This document shows positions 27,401-33,415 of a DNA stretch of 64,000 bases, one piece after another. A program made the translations under genes and the position numbers. The stretch is taken from contig OZ020306.1 in NCBI GenBank assembly GCA_963971305.1, positions 71,645,022 to 71,709,021 on the forward strand, written 5' to 3'. How positions within the stretch are numbered: position 1 is the first letter of the stretch; every line of letters begins with the position of its first letter. The notes under the pieces were generated by a model, which was not told where the DNA came from, made no database searches, and saw only the letters and a list, made by a program, of their open reading frames with translations. The DNA comes from Arcuatula senhousia (lineage: Eukaryota; Mollusca; Bivalvia; Mytilida; Mytilidae).

Positions 27401-28562
27401 CTTCTGTCCACAGTAGACAATAAGCATAACCTCTCCCTTCAAAACTTCCTGGATTAACCCCTAACAAAGTTAAACCATGATACAGTGTTAAAAAGATCAC
27501 ATAACACAACTTTTAGTATTGACAATGATTGGTTAGGACTAGGTCAGATTGGCCATGAAAAACAATACAAAATCTCTATGATAAATCACTGGCTGGATTC
27601 TTGATATCTCAAAATTCATTATGTCTTTTGTTGTTATTGTACACTTAAGGTTAATAGTCAGTGCCTTTGTTTAAACACATATTAACATCTTTCTTTTTAT
27701 TTTTACATTTTAGATTGTGATACTAGCCAATGCCTTGTTTATACAAGTATTAACATTTTTTTCTTTTTATTGTTACATTTTAGATTGTGACATTATCCAG
27801 TGCCTTGTTTATACAAGTATTAACATCTTTCTCCTTGCTGTTACATTTTAGATTGTGATACTAGCCAGTGCCTTTCTAGCAGTTCTAGCCATTTACCAGA
27901 CTTTGGAGTATATATTTTGTTACAATGAAGAAAAGAAATTAATGACAAGAATGAAAAGAGTTCAAGCACGTGCTGAGGAGTTAACTAACAATGAAACGAA
28001 TCCGTCAGAGACGACAGGATTACTCACAGGTGCTCAGGACTCAGCAAGAAGTGATGAGTTGTGGGAAGAATATCCTATGCAAGAATTAAGTAGTTCCTCT
28101 GTGAGTGAGGAACAAACTTCAATATCAGATAGCGAGCGTTTGTATGATTTACAAGTGACCTTGCCCCCTGAGATGGTGCACTCATCAGGGCACGCCTGTT
28201 CTGTTCACTCTAACAATGGTGTGTTACCATCTGGCTCAAATTCCAGTGAAAATTGTTCTTGTGATAATTCCAATACAAATTTTAATGAAATCCGTTCAAT
28301 AAACTCCGACATTAACTTGTCTCCTTCTGCTTCTGGCAGACAATTAAACGACCAGGGTCAAAAGGTCACGGTGTTGTCACCAGAGAGAAATTTTAACAGA
28401 GAATTGTCTTCTAGTGGTAGAAATCCAACAAGTGCCATTACATCTATAAATAGCAACAACGGAAATCTTCCTAGCGATGAAGAAGATGTAATTTTTAATC
28501 AACATTACTCCAGTCACTCAGATGAGGAACAGGTTCACTTAATAAAAAGTCAATCTATGTGA
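283..28562 (+). CDS. PCSK7: PCSK7-like proprotein convertase, 3' part (8 exons)
   Basis: This is a calcium-dependent subtilisin/kexin-type serine protease (S8B) that cleaves precursor proteins at basic sites in the secretory pathway. The visible coding exons are 283-450, 3202-3309, 4235-4340, 24860-25016, 25513-25607, 26518-26611, 26956-27070 and 27852-28562. Each has an AG acceptor, a GT donor (except the last) and matching phase, and they sum to 1554 nt (517 codons plus stop). The product reads from the GTSAAAP serine motif through the end of the catalytic domain, a P domain, a linker, one transmembrane helix and an acidic tail. A transmembrane anchor directly after the P domain, with no Cys-rich domain, fits PC7 better than furin, PC5 or PACE4. 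The signal peptide, prodomain and catalytic Asp and His lie upstream of the window. The gene is riddled with tandem partial-exon duplications, listed separately. Family assignment is confident; the exact orthology is from remembered family features. Confidence 0.88.
451..2406 (+). repeat. 14 extra tandem copies of the serine-exon 3' part (134/148/149-bp units)
   Basis: Copies of the last 37 codons (111 bp) of the serine exon begin at 474, 608, 742, 876, 1010, 1159, 1293, 1442, 1576, 1710, 1844, 1978, 2112 and 2260. Each keeps an open frame, the serine codon and the donor AAG/gtttgtg. Short spacers of 23, 37 or 38 bp separate them. The 134-bp type reads tatttctatatag just before the copy, which looks like a splice acceptor. 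The 148/149-bp type keeps ...cgtaaggg instead and looks ancestral: removing 14 bp from it gives the 134-bp type. Relative to the real exon, the main unit differs at 7-9 synonymous sites and only one amino acid (Q to E). Confidence 0.95.
2407..2745 (+). repeat. Decayed remnants of the serine-exon repeat
   Basis: A degenerate unit follows the array at about 2407-2470 (ggaccagtg, agttagaggct), and another lies at 2676-2737 (ggctagaccctgtct, gatgtacaatttattatcat, then gtaaatg). Both have lost the reading frame. They show that the array once extended further. Confidence 0.75.
2746..3201. other. Intron, mostly unique, with a dispersed-repeat fragment
   Basis: No exon is seen here. At about 3040-3090, the segment around gagctgtgtcgcatacac and cattattttctat recurs near 41420-41470 and resembles parts of 49070-49110 and 58345-58380. 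It is a fragment of a dispersed repeat. Confidence 0.5.
3202..3309 (+). CDS. PCSK7: PCSK7 exon, C-terminal end of the catalytic domain
   Basis: This 36-codon phase 0-0 exon lies between acceptor cttatacag and donor gtaaatc. It encodes an [23 protein letters not shown] segment, the conserved end of kexin-like catalytic domains (HGFG, AW.LV..A). Its frame joins the serine exon and the P-domain exon without adjustment. Confidence 0.9.
3427..3489 (+). repeat. Decayed partial copy of exon 3202-3309 plus donor
   Basis: The stretch beginning aacatgggtttgggttga repeats the 3' half of the preceding exon 174 bp downstream. It ends at gtgagggtaaatc, the same donor context. It has substitutions and an in-frame stop. 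This is the same kind of duplication as the large arrays, in a decayed state. Confidence 0.8.
3496..3845. repeat. 35-bp minisatellite, 10 copies
   Basis: Ten consecutive units of exactly 35 bp begin cattatagtacc at 3496, 3531, 3566, 3601, 3636, 3671, 3706, 3741, 3776 and 3811. They are nearly identical; one has ccctgg in place of ccccgg, and the last has ttattgcag. The unit carries GGTACC and lies in the intron just before the 111-bp array. Confidence 0.95.
4235..4340 (+). CDS. PCSK7: PCSK7 exon, start of P domain; first unit of the 111-bp array
   Basis: Acceptor tttttcttcacag precedes 4235, and the exon runs 35 codons plus one base to donor gtatgt at 4341. It encodes [12 protein letters not shown]..., matching the PC7 position between the catalytic domain and the P-domain core. 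The phase-1 end (G) joins TG at 24860 to give Val. The first 15 bases (GTATGGGAGCCAGTG) are found only here; everything after CCTTGG is repeated 142 times. It should be the functional copy because it alone has a strong polypyrimidine acceptor. Confidence 0.88.
4250..19998 (+). repeat. 142-unit, 111-bp tandem array made of exon 3' part plus donor
   Basis: Units start at CCTTGG or CCATGG. The first is at 4250, the last at 19901, and (19901-4250)/111 = 141 exactly; checked intermediate units (for example 11798, 68 units on) are on the same register, so there is no net indel. Each unit has 91 bp of exon and 20 bp of intron beginning at the donor. As 111 is divisible by 3, the exon frame stays open through unit boundaries (...[15 protein letters not shown]...). 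It is broken only by stops at 4973, 5015, 5237, 5348, 5459, 6860, 7013, 7748, 11786, 17114 and 17837. Recurrent variants are S/P/Y after IH, G/D, P/S, I/T, gtatgt/gtgtgt donors, and silent CCT/CCA and ATA/ATC changes. Units at 18659 and 18881 read gatttg and lack the donor GT. Confidence 0.97.
20007..20082 (-). mobile_element. Retroelement 3'-tail fragment abutting the array
   Basis: The reverse complement of this stretch (gcagaggtaccaatgggg, gtccgaaagggcagagac) matches a tail that recurs at 39910-39990, 40740-40830, 50620-50700, 61920-61985 and, inverted, 55470-55610. It begins a few bases after the last 111-bp unit decays, so the array ends at a retroelement scar. Confidence 0.75.
20790..21974 (+). 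mobile_element. Pearl-like non-autonomous element, copy 1
   Basis: The left end is agctcacctgacccaaagggtcaagtgagct (a hairpin, 20790-20820), followed by a gtccgtcgtc microsatellite. The core holds about five repeats of 154-165 bp around gcagatagagaaaagctgttgc, near 21231, 21396, 21552, 21707 and 21861. The right end is caggtgagcgattcaggc plus hairpin GGCTCctGGGAGCC and CTCTTG. A left flank with microsatellite, a tandem core and a hairpin right end is the architecture of bivalve pearl/CvA and Helentron-associated (HINE) elements. Short inverted ends (AGCTCACCTG / CAGGTGAGC) support that. Confidence 0.8.
22545..22998 (+). mobile_element. Dispersed mollusc repeat (SINE-like), copy 1
   Basis: The stretch from gagtgcgtgagtaaatggc and ttttacgctc through gggtaggggcggaaa, ggatcttttacgtgcat, aagcgtggcactcttcacac and ttccgtattatagacctga to the cctcccgggcc end recurs at 48185-48655, 49140-49430 and 53080-53465. 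Short open frames in it (22634-23005 and others) are not shared between copies and are not genes. Confidence 0.7.
23830..23872 (+). repeat. Dispersed fragment 'CACTGGTCA...GAAGGCTG...GGCTGTTTT'
   Basis: The core caaccactggtcagactgaaggctgttggctg recurs with changes at 49003-49035, 58268-58315, 60320-60358 and 62018-62060. It is part of a short interspersed repeat of unknown class. Confidence 0.6.
23919..24492. mobile_element. Fold-back (MITE-like) element, about 570 bp
   Basis: The left end ggctcccgcagggtt is matched inverted by taccctgcggaagcc at the right end. Further in, gtctttctaaaaatcatgcag (24082-24102) pairs with the inverted ctgcatgattcttagaaagac (24422-24442), and ggtaaaaaataac pairs with gttattttttacc. 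The whole block is therefore a fold-back with imperfect arms. The left arm carries a degenerate gcgacct/cgacctgcgacct repeat. No coding region is seen. Confidence 0.7.
24860..25016 (+). CDS. PCSK7: PCSK7 exon, P-domain core
   Basis: The acceptor is aatgttgcag and the donor gtgagt. The exon has 157 bp, enters in phase 1 and leaves in phase 2. It encodes a P-domain sandwich segment with [20 protein letters not shown], the conserved H.RRGDL...L.SP.G motif of convertase P domains. In the enzyme this domain folds against and stabilises the catalytic domain. Confidence 0.92.
25017..25092 (+). repeat. Single tandem partial copy of exon 24860-25016 plus donor
   Basis: The segment atatgtccc-agtggtatgaag to gtatgattggttagt (25032-25090) repeats the last about 53 bp of the exon 68 bp downstream. 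It differs by one silent change (CCG to CCC), and the donor context ggtgag has become ggttag. Confidence 0.9.
25140..25260. repeat. Fragment of a dispersed repeat with ctgtctgtctgtcc
   Basis: The stretch gggggtatagtttaaccctgtctgtctgtcc ... agagcaactcccccatagtgac resembles the 28660-28860 block in layout (tgtctg microsatellite, then gaaactccc...). It is probably a fragment of the same kind of interspersed repeat. Confidence 0.4.
25513..25607 (+). CDS. PCSK7: PCSK7 exon, P-domain core 2
   Basis: The acceptor is tcttcatcacag and the donor gtaggt. The exon is 95 bp, enters in phase 2 and leaves in phase 1. It encodes [18 protein letters not shown]..., the highly conserved W.F....CWGE.P.G.W P-domain motif. 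It heads a 91-bp tandem array. Confidence 0.92.
25608..26285 (+). repeat. 91-bp tandem copies of exon 25513-25607 (4 clear, 1 decayed)
   Basis: Copies of the last 71 bp of the exon plus 20 bp of intron begin at 25628, 25719, 25810 and 25901 (the exon's own segment begins at 25537). Each ends in a donor (ggtatgtc) except the fourth, which is split by an insertion. A decayed unit starts near 26212 with gatctttaatactggg. Nearly all differences from the exon in the clear copies are silent (GAG/GAA, AAC/AAT, ATT/ATA, GGA/GGC, ACA/ACT, GTC/GTG). Confidence 0.93.
25959..26170 (-). mobile_element. 212-bp insertion in the 91-bp array, target duplication CATAGAA
   Basis: catagaa occurs on both sides (25952-25958 and 26171-26177), and joining across restores the exon-copy sequence gggtcatagaaattac. 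The insert begins tagaatagaataattttatta, a short-repeat tail read in reverse, so it looks like the 3' end of a non-LTR retrotransposon or SINE on the minus strand. The insertion is younger than the array. Confidence 0.8.
26518..26611 (+). CDS. PCSK7: PCSK7 exon, end of P domain
   Basis: The acceptor is ttcttttgtag and the donor gtagtg. The exon is 94 bp, enters in phase 1 and leaves in phase 2. It encodes [21 protein letters not shown], the G.L..W.L.L.GT signature that closes convertase P domains. No tandem copy follows this exon, unlike its neighbours. Confidence 0.9.
26956..27070 (+). CDS. PCSK7: PCSK7 exon, juxtamembrane linker
   Basis: The acceptor is ttttcatttcag and the donor gtaaga. 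The exon is 115 bp and ends in phase 0. It encodes [19 protein letters not shown], resembling the L.ESAMSGKYL..F..PC segment after the P domain in PC7. It supplies the luminal linker before the membrane anchor. Confidence 0.88.
27071..27195 (+). repeat. Two decaying tandem copies of the linker exon 3' end
   Basis: The exon segment from ccctgctgggagcc (27008) is repeated from 27082 (cctgcttggagtcacc ... gaatgaaaaagctt, aagtaagg) and, more diverged, from about 27153 (cctgtttgaggccccttatac). The spacing is about 74 and 72 bp. The first copy has a frame-breaking base and its donor has lost a G. Confidence 0.85.
27645..27851 (+). repeat. Reiterated 3' splice site: 68-70 bp unit upstream of the last exon
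   Basis: ttacattttagattgtga occurs three times, with tagattgtga at 27711, 27781 and 27849. Each carries a pyrimidine-rich tract, an AG and the first bases of the last exon (ATTGTGA...CC..TGCCT). An older half-copy precedes them at about 27650. Only the third continues into the open transmembrane exon. Confidence 0.9.
27852..28562 (+). CDS. PCSK7: PCSK7 last exon: transmembrane helix and cytoplasmic tail
   Basis: The exon encodes 236 residues and a TGA stop (28560-28562), starting after ttacattttag. Residues 1-24 of the exon ([20 protein letters not shown]...) form one hydrophobic helix; the family places a single anchor here. A basic/coiled stretch ([14 protein letters not shown]) follows, then a Ser/Asn-rich tail. 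The tail contains ETTGLL (28008-28025), a match to the acidic dileucine sorting motif, and two acidic clusters near the end (SDEED, HSDEEQ) like CK2 sites. The tail is longer than the roughly 100 residues of vertebrate PC7. The sorting role is inferred from motifs only. Confidence 0.88.
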   Translation: MVILASAFLAVLAIYQTLEYIFCYNEEKKLMTRMKRVQARAEELTNNETNPSETTGLLTGAQDSARSDELWEEYPMQELSSSSVSEEQTSISDSERLYDLQVTLPPEMVHSSGHACSVHSNNGVLPSGSNSSENCSCDNSNTNFNEIRSINSDINLSPSASGRQLNDQGQKVTVLSPERNFNRELSSSGRNPTSAITSINSNNGNLPSDEEDVIFNQHYSSHSDEEQVHLIKSQSM

Positions 28563-29834
28563 TCTCTATACATGTATTATAGTGTGTATAAGGTATAACA
28601 TTATAACATATGAATGATTCTGTGGACTCTGTTCCCAGATGTTTACTGCAGGGCCTTGCATCGAGGATGCAAAAACCCTATTGTTTTCACTTTGTCTGTT
28701 TGTCTGTCTGTCTGTCTGTCTACAGTTATTTTGTGAATACTGAAACTCCCAACTAAGGGCAACAGTTCTTAAATTTTACGCTGTGATTTAGTACCAATTT
28801 AAGATTGACATGTCAGGAAATCTATCTAATAATTTGATGACATGGCCCTTTCTGGCTTTGTCCAGTATGCTAGTTTTCTAAAAATAACATAAAAATGCTT
28901 TACTGTATTTTATTATACCATTGAACAGCTAAAATGAAGATTGATTTCAAGCTACTAAAATTAAATTTTTTGGTACGCAGAACATGGGAGGACATCACAT
29001 AGTGTCTTATTACACACCCTATTTTTTTAGGGATTTAGAAGGGATAAATAATAATGTGGGTGGGGAATTTAGGTATTGCGTTTTTATAGGTTATGGGTTT
29101 GTGAAAGGGTTTGCTTTTGGGTTGTTTTGTAGAAACTTTTCTTACATTTATTTTACTTTATTAAATGCATTTTTATTCCTCTACAGTTGTAATAGAAGAT
29201 ATATTGTAACAAATAATAGCAAAGTAGCTATTGTCATATGCAGTGCATTTTACAATTTTATATTTATTTATTTATATGCTTTGGTACAAAATGAGTTGTT
29301 TTTATTCAAACAAGTTTTGTATTTTACCATGATGATCATGTTTAAAAGATTAAAATTATATAATATGCGTCACATTTTAAAACATTTATATTGTCTGGTG
29401 CAGTTAGAATTATTTTGTTATTATTTTTATGCCATCATTTTGCAACATTTCAAGTTTACCAATGTCTGTTTGTATCATTATATTTTTCCACTGTTTTTAT
29501 TTTTATCCAAGTCATTGTACATGTATTACTTGTCCAATTTTTATATAACTTATTTATGCATCAATTTGATATACTCAAAAATGCACATTATCTTTATCAT
29601 TTCTAGACCTGCTGGTTGTATACTTCCTGTTTATGATTATATAGGGCATGAAAATCTAGGTAATCATTTGGTAAATGTTGAGTGGAGGGTGACCAAGGAA
29701 CAAAATTTGTAACTGCTTTCACAGCTAATACTAGTCACTTGATATTTTTAGATATGCAGCATCAGCATGGGTTCTGCTATCCAGAAATTCAATTTCACAT
29801 CAATTGTCACCCACACCACCAGGTACTTCCTGTT
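28563..29834 (+). other. Probable PCSK7 3' UTR and AT-rich flank
   Basis: The region is AT-rich. A (tgtc)n microsatellite lies at 28689-28722, within a dispersed-repeat-like block (28650-28860). An open frame at 28984-29712 is T-rich, low in complexity and lacks recognisable domains. I cannot fix the polyadenylation site: the AATAAA hexamers I noticed (near 29950, 30463 and 30902) are inside or beyond repeats. Confidence 0.4.
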
Positions 29835-29836
29835 TA

Positions 29837-30026
29837 CTGTAAACCAAATTATTTTCGCGGCTAAAATATTTCGCATTTTAAAGTCATTGGGCTATGTTGC
29901 GACCATTTATTTTCGGGATTGGTCATAAAATCAATTAAACTACTATGAAAATAAAGTAATTCGCGACAATTTATTTTTGTGAATTTCTGTTCCCCGCTAA
30001 AACCGCGAAAATAAGATGGTTTACGG
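29837..30026. mobile_element. 190-bp MITE with 'CTGTAAACC...TTTTCGCGG' inverted ends
   Basis: ctgtaaaccaaattattttc near 29837 is matched inverted by aaaataagatggtttacgg at the other end, and both ends are flanked by TA. This is consistent with a TA-targeting (Tc1/mariner-type) MITE. The interior repeats TTCGCG-rich segments. A related one lies at 36808. Confidence 0.8.
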
Positions 30027-30303
30027 TAATTAAATTTGGCCATTTTGTCTCTAACCCAGTTCAATCTATGCATATGTTTTTAAAATTTTGTGAGTTCGAG
30101 TAATTTATTTTTTAACCAGATGTATTGTGAGTGAGGTCTTTAAACTGCTGATTTATCATTTTAAGGTGCCTTTACTATCTGTGATAGTTTTGTTTATTGT
30201 CATATTAATTGATCTTCTAGAACATGAACGTATATTATTTGTGTGTTTTTGTTTCAGTTATTGATTGGAGTATGGAGTAAATATGCATGACACAAAATCA
30301 CAT

Positions 30304-30889
30304 TGGCCTAGTTCGATCACCAACCATAGTAGAACTTTGGTCGCCTCTCTGCGCATGTCTGGTTTACAAAATGATGGAACACATTTTAGTAGAAGTCTGG
30401 TCAATTTTAATGGCCTAATACTGATTTCTGATAGAAAATATTAATTCTAATGCATTCTTAAATAAAATTTTAACTCTGTCTACTTACACTTATAAAATGG
30501 ATATGTATAAACTTTATTCCTACAATAGACAAGAAAATTGCTATTTTCGATAGTCAGTTGAAAAAAGTCCTTCTATAAATATTTGAAAAACACAATATTT
30601 TTTAAATAGGCATCTTGTTTTATTAAATTGTAAAACTGATCTTATTCAAGTCCATTCAGATTTTAATTTCACAAAAATTATAACAAATGTCAACATCAAA
30701 TACCAATTTGAGATTTTTTTATGATATCCGATCCTTCCCTTTTATGCCTCCATGTTGTCTACCAGAGGAACCCACCCTTTAGAATGGTGGAATCATGGTA
30801 GAAAAACGACATCACTTTGGTTCAACTAAAGACAGTTTGACTACTTTGGTCAAACTTTAGTAACCATGGTACCTGATCGAGCTAGGCCA
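30304..30889. mobile_element. 586-bp TIR element 'TGGCCTAGTTCGATCA'
   Basis: tggcctagttcgatcac at 30304 pairs with the inverted tgatcgagctaggcca ending at 30889. The similarity continues inward (aaccatagtagaactttggtc against accatggttactaaagtttgac on the reverse strand). There is no coding content. The target duplication is not clear. Confidence 0.65.
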
Positions 30890-30998
30890 TTATAATCAAT
30901 GAAATAAAATAAATAAAAGAAAAGCCCTTTCATTACTATTGTTTTCCCCAAAGTTTGGAATTACATTATTTACACAAAAAGTGTTTCTTTTATTGTTA

Positions 30999-31065
30999 TA
31001 ATTGATATAATATAGAATGGATATGGTTTGCAGCTCACCATATCCATTCTATATTATATCAATTA
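30999..31065. repeat. Perfect 28-bp-arm hairpin
   Basis: The arms 30999-31026 and 31038-31065 are perfect inverted copies (taattgatataatatagaat... and its complement) around the 11-base loop tttgcagctca. It could be a MITE remnant or a short foldback RNA; nothing in the sequence decides. Confidence 0.85.
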
Positions 31066-31170
31066 CTTTGCAGAGCTGTGCGCAACACCATTTATCATAT
31101 ATTTCTTTTATTGTAATTGTCAAAGTTTTTCTTTTTTGAAAATTTACACAATCTGAATGGAAAATTTGTT

Positions 31171-31326
31171 CTGGCCTAGACGCCACAAAACTTAAAAAAT
31201 ACTTAAGTCTGAGAATATTATTATTTTTCATGGTGACTCCAATATTGACTTTTTAATTCGATGATGTCACAATAAATTGAGAATATTCTCAGACTTTTTT
31301 TTTAAGTTTTGTGGCCCCGGCGCCAG
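31171..31326. mobile_element. 156-bp fold-back MITE
   Basis: ctggcctagacgccacaaaac at the left pairs with the inverted gttttgtggccccggcgccag at the right. The pairing continues through aaagtctgagaatatt. About 45 bp per arm are paired, with a short unpaired centre. Confidence 0.75.
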
Positions 31327-31591
31327 TATGTATAAAATGGTCATGGCTTATATCACATCACATCTCTTCAGTTCTTTGTTGAGGGAGCAGATGCTTACTA
31401 TATATCCAAGGTCAATTATGATGGTGTAAAATGTAACTTTTTATAACTTTGAAAGCTTGAAGAGGAAAACACCTTCATTTGTATGCATAATTTTCTATGC
31501 AAATTTTTATCTTCTACATAAACATGTATGTATATATTTAGATGATTTATATTTTTGATTGACAATCTTTGTTTTGAGCGTGTACTTTTTT

Positions 31592-32748
31592 AGCTCACCT
31601 GGACATCACTTGGCGTCCGTCATCGTCGTCTGTCGTCGTCTGTCGTCCGTTAACAATTTTTCAAAAATCTTCTCCTCTGAAACAACTGAACAGAATTTAA
31701 TGAAACTTGGTATGAATGATCCTTAGGGTGTCCTGCACCAAACTTGTGTTTCAATTTTTGATCTGTCAAAAAACATGGCCACCGTTACTAAAAATAGACC
31801 AGGGGGGTCAAACTACTGTTTTTGGCTTGTAAATCAAAAAGTATAAGAGATAGATGAAATCTGATGCCACGCTGCTGCTTCAGCATCAAAAGTTCTACTA
31901 AAGTCTCCATTTGGTCGAAGTTGTCAGATGATCCCTTAAAGGGGTTACAGCCCCTGAAAGGTGAAAAATAGCATTTTTTCATGTTTTTGGCTTATAGAAT
32001 GAAAACTATTGCAGATAGAGAAAAGCTGTTGCTTGCCTAAATGTTCAGCTCATTTAGCTCTACAAAAGTCTTCATAGGGTGGAAGTTGTCAGATGACCCC
32101 TTATAGGGGTTACAGCCCCTTAAAGGCAAAAAATAAGAGTTTTTTGCCTATAGAATGAAAACTATTGCAGATAGGGAAAAGCTGTTGCTTGCTTAACTGT
32201 TCAGCTCATTCAGCTCTACAAAAGTCTTCATAGGGTCGAAGTTGTCAGATGACCCCTTATAGGGGTTACAGCCCCTTACAGGCAAAAAATAGTATTTTTG
32301 GTCTATGGAATGAAAACTATTGCAGATAGAGAAAAGCTGTTGCTTGTTTAAATGTTCAGCTCATTTAGCTCTACAAAAGTCTCATTAGGGTCGAAGTTGT
32401 CAGATGACCCCTTATAGGGGTTACAGCCCTTAAAAGGGGAAAAATGGTGTTTTTTGCCTACAGAATGGAAACTATTGCAGATAGGGAAAAGCTGTTAATT
32501 GCTTAAATGTTCAGCTCATTTAGCTCTACAAAAATCTCCATAGGGTCGAAGTTGTCAGATGACCCCTTATAGGGGTTACAGCTCCTTAAAGACGAAAAAT
32601 AGTGATTTTGGTCTATAGAATGAAAACTATTGCAGATAGAGAAAAGCTTTTGCTTGCTTAAATGTTCAGCTTATTTAGCTCTACAAAGTTTTTCATAGGG
32701 TTGACATCAAGACCAGGTGAGCGATTTAGGCTCCTGGGAGCCTCTTGT
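31592..32748 (+). mobile_element. Pearl-like element, copy 2
   Basis: The left end is agctcacctggacatcac with cgtcgtctgtcgtc, and the core has about five repeats of roughly 155 bp (gcagatagagaaaagctgttgc). The right end is caggtgagcgatttaggctcctgggagcctcttg. It has the same family structure and orientation as copy 1. Confidence 0.8.
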
Positions 32749-32752
32749 TTTG

Positions 32753-33312
32753 TCTCACCTGCGAAGCAGAGCAGGACATAGGTGTTACTTTACCAGCTAC
32801 GGCGCTGACAACTGCAGTAGTGTTAACTTTTTGAAAAGTTTTATTAGCACCTCCATATCTCAAGAACTATAGACCCTAGGTTGATGAAACTTGGTATGCA
32901 TATGCCCCAGTAGTAGCTTAGCACAGTTGCATCCCCATCTTTTGACTTTGACCTTGATTTTCCGGTTGAGTAACTTTGAAAATTTTCAATACATACAATC
33001 GCAATAGAAAAGTTTTGCGAGCACCTCCATATCTCAAGAACTATAAGTCCTAGGTTGATGAAACTTGTTATGCATATGCTCCATTAGTAGCTTTGCACAG
33101 TTACATCCCCATCTTTTGACCTTGACCTTGATTTTCCGGTTGAGTGACTTTCATTATTTTTATTGCATATTAGCAATGTTTAAGTTCTATAAACATCTTT
33201 TGATCTCAGAAACTGAAAATCCATGTAAATTCAAAATATAGTGGATGTAAGAAAGAATAATTGTTTCTGATGGTGGTGGCAGGCGAGACATACTTTAGTG
33301 TGAACTCTTGTT
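32753..33312 (+). mobile_element. Second pearl-like family ('TGTCTCACCTGCG...GGCAGGCGAGACA')
   Basis: It begins tctcacctgcgaagcagagc directly after the end of copy 2 and ends ggcaggcgagacatactttagtgtgaactcttgtt. It contains two core repeats (cacctccatatctcaagaactata, 32849 and 33024). The layout (inverted TCTCACCTGC/GCAGGCGAGA, tail CTCTTG) parallels the first family, but the sequence is distinct. A right end of the same family lies at 41994-42025. Confidence 0.65.
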
Positions 33313-33415
33313 CTTTTATTTGTGATGTGCCCTTGATGTTTATTTTCATAGAAAATATCAGTACATGTTATAAACATTAATACATTAGCTAGCTAGCTCC
33401 TTTTTAGCTCACCTG

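Noticed and set aside
28984..29712. 242-codon open frame after PCSK7
   Set aside because: It is T-rich, Phe/Tyr/Ile-biased low-complexity translation with no domain, in AT-rich 3' flank; probably chance.
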